DNA from: Lacticaseibacillus manihotivorans DSM 13343 = JCM 12514
Lineage (GTDB): Bacteria; Bacillota; Bacilli; Lactobacillales; Lactobacillaceae
DNA length: 48,685 bases
Assembly (NCBI RefSeq): GCF_001435035.1
Contig: NZ_AZEU01000179.1
Coordinates: forward strand, 1 to 48,685
Direction of reading: 5' to 3'
In this document: positions 17,327-27,600 of the stretch, in pieces
Layout of the letters: the number at the start of each line of letters is the position of its first letter
Position numbering within the stretch: the first letter of the stretch is position 1
The notes under the pieces: model-generated
What the model was told of the DNA's origin: nothing
Seen by the model: only the letters and a program-made list of their open reading frames with translations
The model's database searches: none
Position numbers and translations under genes: made by a program

Positions 17327-17812
17327 CCGCTATCAGGCGCTAGCGGTACGCTCCAGGCCCATTCGGAACTGAAATCATCTCTCGTGGTCGGCCGGCTCCA
17401 GAAATCGGCACAAACCGCCGATGTTCTTCTACCTGAATTCAAAGCCGAAAACCACATCTTTGAATTCGCCTGAAATATGAGCTGAGCCAGCCAGAAATAT
17501 GAGCTGAGCCAGCCAGAAACCAGCTGTCTCAACTCATATTTCTGCCACGTTCGATGATTTCGGTTCCTCCACTCCGCCAGACCACTGGCGCCTGATGGCT
17601 ACGAAACGTATGATGTTCCCGTTTATGCAGACATTCACCAATATGAGTGATATCCAGACGTGCGCATGTTTAATCTGTAACTTCTTAATATCAACTGAGA
17701 AAACTTGTTCGGTTTTCTGCAGTGGTGCCAAGGCGCTGGCGCTCACAGATTTTCGTGCCGAGGCAGATTAGTATGTCTAGCGTAGACACTGAAGTTGCCG
17801 GACAGCGATGGG
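17327..17812 (+). repeat. large foldback/structured element, copy A (pcrA-ligA spacer)
   Basis: Most of the 541 bases between pcrA and ligA form a layered inverted repeat. Outer arms pair ATCAGGCGC (17332-17340) with GCGCCTGAT (17588-17596), GAAATCATC (17371-17379) with GATGATTTC (17553-17561), and CGTGG (17383-17387) with CCACG (17545-17549). Inside lie three hairpins: ATCGGC/GCCGAT, an 11-bp TGAATTCAAAG stem, and a long stem made by the tandem repeat at 17472-17515 with 17527-17544. Downstream is a flank shared with copy B: the 20-base GATGGCTACGAAACGTATGA from 17594, and TTTAATCTGTAA 75 bases later. A second domain (17730-17810) contains GTCTA/TAGAC. No protein is encoded. It could be a non-autonomous mobile element or a structured RNA. 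Confidence 0.75.
17472..17515 (+). repeat. tandem 22-bp direct repeat, two copies
   Basis: Two exact 22-bp units (17472-17493 and 17494-17515), each starting GAAATATGAGCTGAG. An inverted partner, CTCAACTCATATTTCTG (17528-17544), lies downstream, so either copy can form the same stem. Alternative pairing or slipped-strand duplication is likely. Confidence 0.9.
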
Positions 17813-17845
17813 AAATGAGAAAATGAAGCAGAACCACCAAATTAA

Positions 17846-21102
<3,257 letters not shown>

Positions 21103-21109
21103 TCATATT

Positions 21110-21142
21110 AAGAACAAGACGAATTCTGTCTTGTTCTTTTTT
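21110..21142 (+). terminator. rho-independent terminator after camS
   Basis: AAGAACAAGAC pairs perfectly with GTCTTGTTCTT, followed by a T tract. Confidence 0.92.
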
Positions 21143-21495
21143 GATGCAAGCGGTGTTTGTGGGTTAGGGGTTGCTGCCGCCAGCAATTGCCAGTCATCTG
21201 AGGGCGTTTGGCCGTGCGGTTCTGGTTGGACGGACCTGAATTTTCGCGCGACGTGCCAGTTGTTTTAAGAACATTTGTCATAAAAAATCGCTAATCGAAC
21301 TATTCATAATTAATTTTGACAAGGCGATGTTATTCAGTTATCCTGTGAGATATTCCAAGGAAACAACAATGATTGATCAGACAATGGTAAAAAGTGACGA
21401 CAAGGGTGGTTGAGTGTTGCATATTTGCAATGAAAACGTGTTCTTTAACAATTAAGGTTAAGTTTATTGAATAAAGGTAAAGAATGGCTTAAGCT
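21143..21495 (+). promoter_or_regulatory. long leader with promoter before the sugar transferase
   Basis: This 353-base gap has no gene. A good sigma-70 promoter is at 21316-21344 (TTGACA, 17 bases, TATCCT). It leaves an untranslated leader of about 145-180 bases, unusually long for this window. The first half has only a short TTGCTG/CAGCAA hairpin. I recognise no riboswitch in the leader. Confidence 0.6.
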
Positions 21496-22200
21496 ATGAG
21501 TAGCACGTTGCACACGGGGGGAAGCAATTTGGAAACATCGACACAATTAAGCTCACACAAAGCGCGGCCGGCCGCGACACCGGAACGTTTATCGCCAGTT
21601 TATCTGGCGGTCAAGCGCGCCTTTGATTTTGTCGCTTCAGCATGCGGCTTGATCGTTTTGGCAATTCCTTTTGCCATCATCGGGTTGATCATTAAACTGG
21701 ATGATCCATCTGGGCCAGTTTTCTATTCACAAACGCGCATCGGACGCAACGGCCACGAATTTCGGATGTGGAAGTTCCGTTCGATGGTGGCCAATGCGGA
21801 TAAAATGGTCGATCAATTAGCCAAGCAAAATGATACTACCGGCGCGATGTTTAAGATCAAAGATGATCCACGCATCACGAAAATCGGCCATGTGATCCGC
21901 AAATACAGCTTGGATGAATTACCACAACTTTATAATGTATTACGTGGTGATATGTCGTTGGTTGGCCCACGTCCACCGTTGCCGCGAGAAGTTGCCACTT
22001 ACACGGCTTATGACAAGCAACGTTTGTGTGTGACCCCTGGGGCGACTGGCTTATGGCAAGTCAGCGGGCGCAGTGATGTCGGCTTTGACGAAATGGTGCA
22101 ATTGGACATCGAATACATCAATTCTGCAAGTATTGCCAAAGACGTGATGATTTTATTCAAAACCGTTGTGATCGTGATCAAACCAAATGGTGCTTATTAA
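21496..22200 (+). CDS. undecaprenyl-phosphate sugar-phosphate transferase (EPS priming enzyme)
   Basis: This 234-residue bacterial sugar transferase starts polysaccharide synthesis by moving a sugar-1-phosphate from a UDP-sugar to undecaprenyl phosphate. It has one N-terminal hydrophobic re-entrant helix (ACGLIVLAIPFAIIGLIIKL), then the core motifs MWKFRSMV, DPRITKIG, SLDELPQLYNVLRGDMSLVG and PRPPLPREV (Asp-Glu of the active site in DELPQ), and ends in TGLWQVSGRSD. No other glycosyltransferase, polymerase or flippase is next to it, so it is an orphan priming enzyme acting for a cluster elsewhere. The ATG at 21496 lacks a ribosome binding site; TTG at 21529 behind GGGGGGAAG is a good alternative. 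Confidence 0.9.
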   Translation: MSSTLHTGGSNLETSTQLSSHKARPAATPERLSPVYLAVKRAFDFVASACGLIVLAIPFAIIGLIIKLDDPSGPVFYSQTRIGRNGHEFRMWKFRSMVANADKMVDQLAKQNDTTGAMFKIKDDPRITKIGHVIRKYSLDELPQLYNVLRGDMSLVGPRPPLPREVATYTAYDKQRLCVTPGATGLWQVSGRSDVGFDEMVQLDIEYINSASIAKDVMILFKTVVIVIKPNGAY

Positions 22201-22211
22201 GTTACATATGT

Positions 22212-22244
22212 TGTCACTGTGTTATTTGCACAGTGGCTTTTTTT
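22212..22244 (+). terminator. rho-independent terminator after the sugar transferase
   Basis: GTCACTGTG pairs with CACAGTGGC (one G-U pair), followed by seven T. Confidence 0.88.
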
Positions 22245-22327
22245 ATGGCGTGGCCGACTGTCGCTGACTAGTCGTGCATGGCCCACACTGGTATAATACA
22301 GATATTAGAGAGATTCGGAGGGTCATT

Positions 22328-23080
22328 ATGGGGGCAAGTTTGCTACATAATATGTTATTGCGCGAGTTGGCATTGGTAGGTGTATTGGTGATCGTGTTGA
22401 TCATTTTTTACATTCGCTTCCGCGCTGCCGGAAAAAAAGAATATGTGCGGACGCGTGAACGCCGCTTGGCGCATGTGGTGAGTTCTGCTCGCAAGCAATT
22501 GATCGTGGTGTTGGTTTTACTGGCAGGGGTTTTGGTGTATGATCGCGTGTTGCCACACTTTGGCATCGGGGCTCAAGCCGCTCAAACTGCCACCACTAGC
22601 TCAACGACTAGCGCCAAGAAGCCGACGAAAACAGAACGTTCTGCGCGTTTGAAAAAGGCCCAATCTGTTTCCAAACAAGCCAAAAGTTTATCAGAATCGA
22701 TCAGCAAGTCTTCAAGCGTTGCGGCCAAAGCCAGTTCGTCGAGTGCGGCGTCTGCTTCAAGTGCCAAAGCGGCCAGTGCCAGCCTCGCCAAAGCCGCCAG
22801 CGCCTCTAGTGCTGCCGCTAGTTCTGTCAGTGCCTCAAAAGCGGCAGCAGTCGACCCGAAAGTCAAAGCAGTTGCGGCCGTGCAAGCACATATGGCCCAA
22901 TATCCTAGTGAAACTTCGGATACGCGCATCGATAATGTGGGCGTGATCCAGTACACCACTGATTATACCGGCGTGCCGGCTTATGAAGTGGGGTTGTATC
23001 AAACGCAAGCCGATGGGTCTAGTGTTGCGGTCCATATGTATTTCTACTATGCTGACGGCAGTGTTGCCAAAGCTTATTAA
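22328..23080 (+). CDS. hypothetical membrane protein with Ser/Ala/Lys-rich linker
   Basis: This 250-residue protein is not recognised by function. It has two hydrophobic helices (about residues 12-29 and 57-77) separated by a basic loop. A low-complexity linker (about 90-195) follows, made almost only of Ser, Ala and Lys (SKSSSVAAKASSSSAAS and similar). The last about 55 residues form a folded domain with aromatic residues (VIQYTTDYTGVPAYEVGLYQ, MYFYYADGSV). The topology suggests that linker and C-terminal domain lie outside and may thread the cell wall. The ATG at 22328 follows CGGAGGG. It lies 17 bases before the BrkB-family gene and is probably co-transcribed with it. Confidence 0.75.
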   Translation: MGASLLHNMLLRELALVGVLVIVLIIFYIRFRAAGKKEYVRTRERRLAHVVSSARKQLIVVLVLLAGVLVYDRVLPHFGIGAQAAQTATTSSTTSAKKPTKTERSARLKKAQSVSKQAKSLSESISKSSSVAAKASSSSAASASSAKAASASLAKAASASSAAASSVSASKAAAVDPKVKAVAAVQAHMAQYPSETSDTRIDNVGVIQYTTDYTGVPAYEVGLYQTQADGSSVAVHMYFYYADGSVAKAY

Positions 23081-23097
23081 GATCGGAGCTGAGTTTA

Positions 23098-24093
23098 ATG
23101 TCCAAGGCGCGTTTGAAACGCCGCACCGACAAGCCCTCAAAAGCGCTAACTGAAGAACAAAAACTCGCCATTGCCAAAGGTCAAGTCCCATTAGCCAGCA
23201 TGAAAATTCCTCGCAGTTTGAAGTTTCGAGAGTTTTTGAAGCTCGCATTGCGGCGTTTTAATGATGCAGAGCTGGGGATGACCGCAGCGTCGTTAGCCTT
23301 TTATTCACTGTTGTCGATGTTTCCGATGTTGATTTTGTTGGGGAACTTGTTGCCGTTGTTTGGTTTCTCTTATGACGGGGTCGCCGATTATTTGGAACAA
23401 GTGGTACCGTCCGACATTATGAGTTGGATCGAACCGATCATTCACAACTTGTTGAACTCGACGTCTGGCTCCGCGTTATCGATCGGGGCCATTGCCACGC
23501 TTTGGGCCGCAAGTCTTGGCATCAACGGCTTGAAAAATGGGTTCAACAAAGCTTATGGCATTACGCCACCGCAGAACTACTTCGTCCAGCGGATCTTATC
23601 GATGTTGATCATCTTCTTATTGATCGTCGCATTAGGCATGGTCATGGTGGCCTTTACCTTTGGCCGGCAATTTCTGGAATGGATCGTGCCTTTGTTAGGC
23701 TTATCCGATAGTTGGCTGAACACGTTTGATAGCTTGCGTTGGCCAGTGACCGTGTCGGCCTTGATCGTGGTGATCGGCTCAGTTGATTTTTTCTTGCCCA
23801 ATGTCAAAATCAAATTCTGGACGATCATTCCTGGTGCAGCTTTTACCATTGCGAGTTGGTTAGGCTTAGCGCAAGGCTTCTCCTTATATATGCGGGTATT
23901 TGGGTCTCGATTTACCTCATATGGCACGTTAGGCACGGTGATGGTGTTGCTGTTGTGGCTGAATTTTTCCGCCATGTTACTATTGATCGGCGGGGTGATC
24001 AATGCATTGGTGGCAGAATATTTCACCGGGCATTTGCATCACTCACATGGTAAAGTCCATGATTTCGTCAAGAAACAACCGCAGCGTCAATAA
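23098..24093 (+). CDS. YihY/BrkB family inner-membrane protein
   Basis: This 331-residue protein has a basic N-terminal tail (about 45 residues) and about six hydrophobic helices. LGMTAASLAFYSLLSMFPMLILLG is split across the first helix and is the hallmark of this family, as is FTSYGTLGTVMVLLLWLN near the end. The family was once annotated as ribonuclease BN in error; its role is unsettled, with transport or envelope functions proposed. It is the second gene after the Ser/Ala-rich membrane protein and has GGAG 9 bases before the ATG. A bidirectional terminator follows. Confidence 0.85.
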   Translation: MSKARLKRRTDKPSKALTEEQKLAIAKGQVPLASMKIPRSLKFREFLKLALRRFNDAELGMTAASLAFYSLLSMFPMLILLGNLLPLFGFSYDGVADYLEQVVPSDIMSWIEPIIHNLLNSTSGSALSIGAIATLWAASLGINGLKNGFNKAYGITPPQNYFVQRILSMLIIFLLIVALGMVMVAFTFGRQFLEWIVPLLGLSDSWLNTFDSLRWPVTVSALIVVIGSVDFFLPNVKIKFWTIIPGAAFTIASWLGLAQGFSLYMRVFGSRFTSYGTLGTVMVLLLWLNFSAMLLLIGGVINALVAEYFTGHLHHSHGKVHDFVKKQPQRQ

Positions 24094-24099
24094 GTGAAA

Positions 24100-24135
24100 A
24101 AAATCACCCGTCGAATTCAATCGGCGGGTGATTTC
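24100..24135. terminator. bidirectional terminator between BrkB-family gene and pyk
   Basis: AAATCACCCGTCG pairs with TCGGCGGGTGATTT around a 7-base loop, with A- and T-rich edges on both sides. Confidence 0.88.
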
Positions 24136-24149
24136 ATTTGGTTTTGAAT

Positions 24150-25580
24150 TTAGTCAGCGATACGACGCAACATTACGTTGTTAGTCGATCCTGGTTCGTA
24201 TAATGGCAAACCAGCCACGATCACAACCACGTCACCAGCTTCAAGTTCACCTGATGCCACTAACTTGGCTTCAGCGTCTGCCACTAAGTCTTCAAAGGAT
24301 TGGCCTTTGTCAAAGACTACTGGCGTCACGTTCCAAGAAAGCAACAGAGCAGATGCCGTGCGTTCATCGTAAGTCACCGCCAAAATTGGGGCTTCTGGCT
24401 TCAAACGAGAAATTTGACGTGCGGTGTAGCCACTAGCAGTCAAGGCGATGATAGCTTTGGCATTGACACGTTCTGCGGCAGTCACGGCAGCGATGGCAGT
24501 GGTGGTGGTCACAGAGCCAGATTGTTTCAATTCATCCAACACTGGAGAATGCTTTGGCAACATGCGATCAGCACGTTCGTCGATGACTGCCATAGTGTGA
24601 ACAGATTGCACTGGGTAATCCCCGTTAGCCGATTCGCCAGAAAGCATGGTAGCATCTGTGCCTTGTAATACCGCAAAGGCTACGTCGGTAACTTCGGCGC
24701 GAGTAGGGCGTGGGTTTTCTTGCATGGAATCGAGCATTTGAGTAGCAGTGATGACTGGCTTGCCCACCAAGTTGCACTTGTGGATCAAGGATTGTTCAAC
24801 GGCAACCACTTCTTCATAAGGAATTTCGATCCCCATGTCGCCACGCGCCACCATTAAGCCATCAGCAACGGCCAAAATGTCATCGGCATTGTTGATGCCT
24901 TCTTGAGATTCGATCTTAGGGATGATCAGCACATCAACGCCTTCAACTTCAGCCAAGACATCTTTGATTTCTTGGACATCGGATACTTTGCGGACAAAGG
25001 ATGCGGCGATAAAGTTGATGCCTTGCTTCACGCCAAAGCGGATGTCGTCTTTATCTTTTTCGGTGATGCCTTTGAGTTGTAAGGAAACACCGGGAGAGTT
25101 CACACCTTTTTTGGAGCCAAGTTCGGCATGGTTTTGCACTTCAAGCGTCAATTCGCGCTTGTCCGCGTCTTTGGCGATGATTTCTGTATCCAACAAACCA
25201 TCATCAAATAACACGTGATGGCCGATTTCAACGTCATCATATAAGCCGCCGTAAGTAATATCAATGGCACCTTTTTGGGATAACTTGCCAGTATTCATCG
25301 ATAATTGGATCTTGTCGCCAGCAGAATAAGCCACTTTGTTGCCATCAGTGGTGGCAGTGGTACGGATTTCAGCGCCTTTGGTATCAAGCATCAAGCCGAC
25401 TTTCACGCCAGTTTCTTTCATCGCTTGTTTGACCAAGTTCATGCGGCCGAGTTGTTCTTCATGGTCGCCGTGAGAGAAGTTGAAGCGAAAAATGTTGGCA
25501 CCAGCATTGATCAAGGCCTTGATGGTTTTCAAGTCGTTGGATGCTGGGCCTAAAGTCGAGACGATTTTAGTTTTACGCAT
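24150..25580 (-). CDS. pyk: pyruvate kinase, short form
   Basis: This 476-residue enzyme makes pyruvate and ATP from phosphoenolpyruvate and ADP. It has the N-terminal MRKTKIVSTLGPAS, FRFNFSHGDH, the active-site strand VLIIPKIESQEGI, ARGDMGIEI and the MLSGESANGDYP motif, followed by the C-terminal regulatory domain. It lacks the extra PEP-utilizer-like C-terminal domain (about 110 residues) seen in the pyruvate kinase of many lactobacilli and bacilli. It is not next to pfkA. It may therefore be a second isozyme. The ATG ending at 25580 has GGAGGAAA before it. The promoter is at 25633-25661 (minus). Confidence 0.94.
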   Translation of the reverse strand: MRKTKIVSTLGPASNDLKTIKALINAGANIFRFNFSHGDHEEQLGRMNLVKQAMKETGVKVGLMLDTKGAEIRTTATTDGNKVAYSAGDKIQLSMNTGKLSQKGAIDITYGGLYDDVEIGHHVLFDDGLLDTEIIAKDADKRELTLEVQNHAELGSKKGVNSPGVSLQLKGITEKDKDDIRFGVKQGINFIAASFVRKVSDVQEIKDVLAEVEGVDVLIIPKIESQEGINNADDILAVADGLMVARGDMGIEIPYEEVVAVEQSLIHKCNLVGKPVITATQMLDSMQENPRPTRAEVTDVAFAVLQGTDATMLSGESANGDYPVQSVHTMAVIDERADRMLPKHSPVLDELKQSGSVTTTTAIAAVTAAERVNAKAIIALTASGYTARQISRLKPEAPILAVTYDERTASALLLSWNVTPVVFDKGQSFEDLVADAEAKLVASGELEAGDVVVIVAGLPLYEPGSTNNVMLRRIAD

Positions 25581-25632
25581 GGGTAAAATTTCCTCCAAAA
25601 AGTTATGTAAGCGTGATACAATCACGACTATT

Positions 25633-25661
25633 ATTTTAAAGAATATTAACTAATAAGGCAA
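25633..25661 (-). promoter_or_regulatory. sigma-70 promoter of pyk
   Basis: On the minus strand TTGCCT (complement of 25656-25661), 17 bases, then TAAAAT (complement of 25633-25638). Confidence 0.7.
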
Positions 25662-25802
25662 TAGGTAACGGAAGCCTTTTCATCGGCTCGTCATTTTTGT
25701 TATATTTTTCCAGCCGCGTCGTTGTGCCAAACTTTCGTTGCATCACGACTTGACAAGGCAAAAATCGCCAAGAATTTGCATAACACTATGCCATTTGCAA
25801 TG

Positions 25803-25856
25803 TTGGTTATCTTTGTTAAATGGGTTACAATCGTAGGTAATGGCATCAGCCGTTAC
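25803..25856 (+). promoter_or_regulatory. promoter and leader hairpin of the flavin operon
   Basis: TTGGTT (25803-25808), 17 bases, TACAAT (25826-25831). Directly after it, GTAATGGC/GCCGTTAC (25837-25856) forms an 8-bp hairpin at the predicted transcript start, which could stabilise the mRNA or be an operator. The other bases between pyk and this operon (25662-25802) show only a weak TTGACA with no matching -10. Confidence 0.65.
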
Positions 25857-25879
25857 TTTAGTCGTAAGGAGTGATTAAT

Positions 25880-26440
25880 GTGAAGTTTGTCGCAATTGTT
25901 GGCTCAAACGCGAACCAATCCGTGAATCGCCAACTGCTTCAATTTATGCAGCGGCATTTTGATGACGATCAACTCGATCTCGTCGAAGTTAAACCGTTTC
26001 CGATGTTTAATGAAAACCATCCGGTCACAGATCCTGAACCTGCTGTGCAATTAGCTGAACAAATTGAATCAGCAGATGGGGTGATCATCGCCTGTCCGGA
26101 ATATAACCACAGTGTTCCAAGTGGTTTGAAGTCGGTCATCGAATGGGAATCTTATCGCCTGCATCCTTTCAAAAACAAGCCGGTGATGATCGTTGGCGCT
26201 TCTAAGTTTGCGCAAGGCTCTTCACGCGCACAATTACACTTGCGTCAAATTTTGGATTCACCAGGTGTGTTTGCCCAAGTCTTTGCTGGCAATGAATTCT
26301 TGTTAGGTCAAGCCAAAGACGCGTTCACTGTTGAAGGCGACTTGAAAGATCAAGGTACCATCGACTTTTTGACCTTGTGTTACAACGGGTTCAAAGATTT
26401 TGTGGCGATGCATCAAGCTGCTCAGGAGGCCCAAGCATGA
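25880..26440 (+). CDS. NAD(P)H-dependent FMN reductase
   Basis: This 186-residue flavodoxin-fold reductase transfers electrons from NAD(P)H to FMN or to a quinone-like acceptor. The family motif is clear: CPEYNHSVPSGLKSVIEW, with the N-terminal phosphate loop GSNANQSVNRQL. The GTG at 25880 is chosen because AAGGAG (25866-25871) lies 8 bases before it. Its stop overlaps the next start (ATGA), so it is tightly coupled with a paralogue that carries extra domains. It is probably one half of a reductase pair supplying reduced flavin to, or dimerising with, the fusion protein; this is inference from position. Confidence 0.88.
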   Translation: MKFVAIVGSNANQSVNRQLLQFMQRHFDDDQLDLVEVKPFPMFNENHPVTDPEPAVQLAEQIESADGVIIACPEYNHSVPSGLKSVIEWESYRLHPFKNKPVMIVGASKFAQGSSRAQLHLRQILDSPGVFAQVFAGNEFLLGQAKDAFTVEGDLKDQGTIDFLTLCYNGFKDFVAMHQAAQEAQA

Positions 26441-27600
26441 AATTAGTTGCAATCGTCGGCACCAATGCCGATTTTTCCTATAACCGCTTGTTACTTCAAT
26501 ATATGCAAAAGCATTTCCAAGCGATGGCTGACATTAAGATCTTAGAAATCGACCAGCTGCCAGCGTTTTCCATTGATGAACCACTCGATATGAAAGTTTG
26601 GTCCTTCAAAAAGGCGATTCAACAAGCCGATGGGGTCATTTTCTCCACGCCTGAATATGATCACTCGATTCCAGCAGCCTTGAAGTCTGCAATCGAATGG
26701 GTGTCTTACAAGCAAAATGCGTTGTATCACAAACCCGCAATGATCGTCGGCACCAGTTATGGCCCGCAAGCTTCTGCCCGCGCACAAGAGCATTTGCGCC
26801 AAATTTTGGCCAGCCCTGATTGTGATGCCTATACGTTGTCAGGCAATGAAGTGTTGATCGGCAATGCCGCCAAAGTGTTTGTCGACGGCAACGTCACCGA
26901 TGCCAAAGTGCGTGCAGAGCTTGAAAGCTACTTTAACAATTTTGTTGATTTCATTGATACCACAGCCCCTAAGGAGGACGATTCGATGCCAAAACAACCT
27001 TATTTAGATGATGCTTATATCAAATTTCCCACCGGGTCTTTGAGCTTCCGCGAAGTCCAACAGATTTTCGCCACGATCCCATTTGAAATCGATTTGATCG
27101 ATCACACGGATCACTTCACCTGGTATTCCAACAAGCCAAACCGCGAACATGTCCGCTATCCCAATGAAATCGGCGAAGGCGTCGATGAATGCCATCCCCC
27201 AAAGGTATTGCCGATTGTGATGAAAATCATCAACTCCTTTAAAGATGGTTCTCGCGATTCCGTTTCTCGGCCATTGATGATGCATGGCCATCGCGTGTTG
27301 ATCCAATATTATGCTTTGCGGGATGTGGATGGGTCTTATCTTGGCACCATTGAATTCACCGGTAGCGTGGAACACATTTTGAACTTCTATGACCAAGGCG
27401 CATGGGGTGAAAGTGACGGGACAACTGGCGCTTCTCAAGCTGATGCCACCAGCGGCGCAACTGATGCCAGTGGTGATGCTGCTGCGGATGCCACGTCTGG
27501 GGCTTCTGCTCATGATGAAGCGGCAAGTGACGCGCCTGCTGCTGAAAATGCTGACACTACTGACGCACCGGACGCGACCAGTGGGGCTTCTGAACACTAA
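26437..27600 (+). CDS. FMN reductase-PAS fusion with a tail of four ApbE flavinylation motifs
   Basis: This 387-residue protein has three parts. Residues 1-175 are a NAD(P)H-dependent FMN reductase domain (GTNADFSYNRL, TPEYDHSIPAALKSAIEW). Residues about 190-318 are a PAS domain with ECHPPK, closely like the PAS at the end of the DUF438 protein. Residues 320-387 are a disordered tail rich in Ala, Asp, Ser, Thr and Gly. The tail holds DGTTGAS (327-333), DATSGAT (336-342), DATSGAS (351-357) and DATSGAS (379-385). These fit the D-x-x-[ST]-G-A-[ST] acceptor motif that ApbE modifies with FMN, yet there is no FMN_bind domain. apbE follows with a 1-base overlap. There is no signal peptide. A strong internal start is at 26986. 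Confidence 0.88.
   Translation: MKLVAIVGTNADFSYNRLLLQYMQKHFQAMADIKILEIDQLPAFSIDEPLDMKVWSFKKAIQQADGVIFSTPEYDHSIPAALKSAIEWVSYKQNALYHKPAMIVGTSYGPQASARAQEHLRQILASPDCDAYTLSGNEVLIGNAAKVFVDGNVTDAKVRAELESYFNNFVDFIDTTAPKEDDSMPKQPYLDDAYIKFPTGSLSFREVQQIFATIPFEIDLIDHTDHFTWYSNKPNREHVRYPNEIGEGVDECHPPKVLPIVMKIINSFKDGSRDSVSRPLMMHGHRVLIQYYALRDVDGSYLGTIEFTGSVEHILNFYDQGAWGESDGTTGASQADATSGATDASGDAAADATSGASAHDEAASDAPAAENADTTDAPDATSGASEH
26971..26988 (+). promoter_or_regulatory. internal ribosome binding site and ATG before the PAS domain
   Basis: AAGGAGG (26971-26977) stands 8 bases before an in-frame ATG (26986) inside the FMN reductase-PAS gene, between its two folded domains. It is as good as any gene start in the window and would give a separate 204-residue protein (MPKQPYLDD...) of PAS plus tail. 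It may be a relic of a gene fusion, or a live second start. Confidence 0.7.
27415..27591 (+). other. coding region of four tandem ApbE-acceptor motifs
   Basis: The four heptads start at 27415, 27442, 27487 and 27571. In each, the last residue (S333, T342, S357, S385) is the predicted phosphoester site for FMN. Codons differ between copies (for example ACC AGC GGC GCA ACT versus ACG TCT GGG GCT TCT), so the repeat is kept at the protein level and is not a recent DNA duplication. Confidence 0.75.

Noticed and set aside
17472-17544. CRISPR-like array
   Set aside because: There are only two abutting 22-bp repeats with no spacers; they belong to a hairpin arm, and no cas genes are present.
17327-17812. 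Insertion sequence or group II intron
   Set aside because: There is no transposase or reverse-transcriptase frame and no domain V-like GAGC...GUUC hairpin.
22582-22959. Ala/Leu-rich open frame opposite the Ser/Ala-rich gene
   Set aside because: It is the antisense of a low-complexity Ser/Ala/Lys coding stretch and has no ribosome binding site.
25740-25790. Promoter at TTGACA near 25749
   Set aside because: No acceptable -10 lies 16-18 bases downstream; TTGGTT-17-TACAAT at 25803-25831 is better placed.
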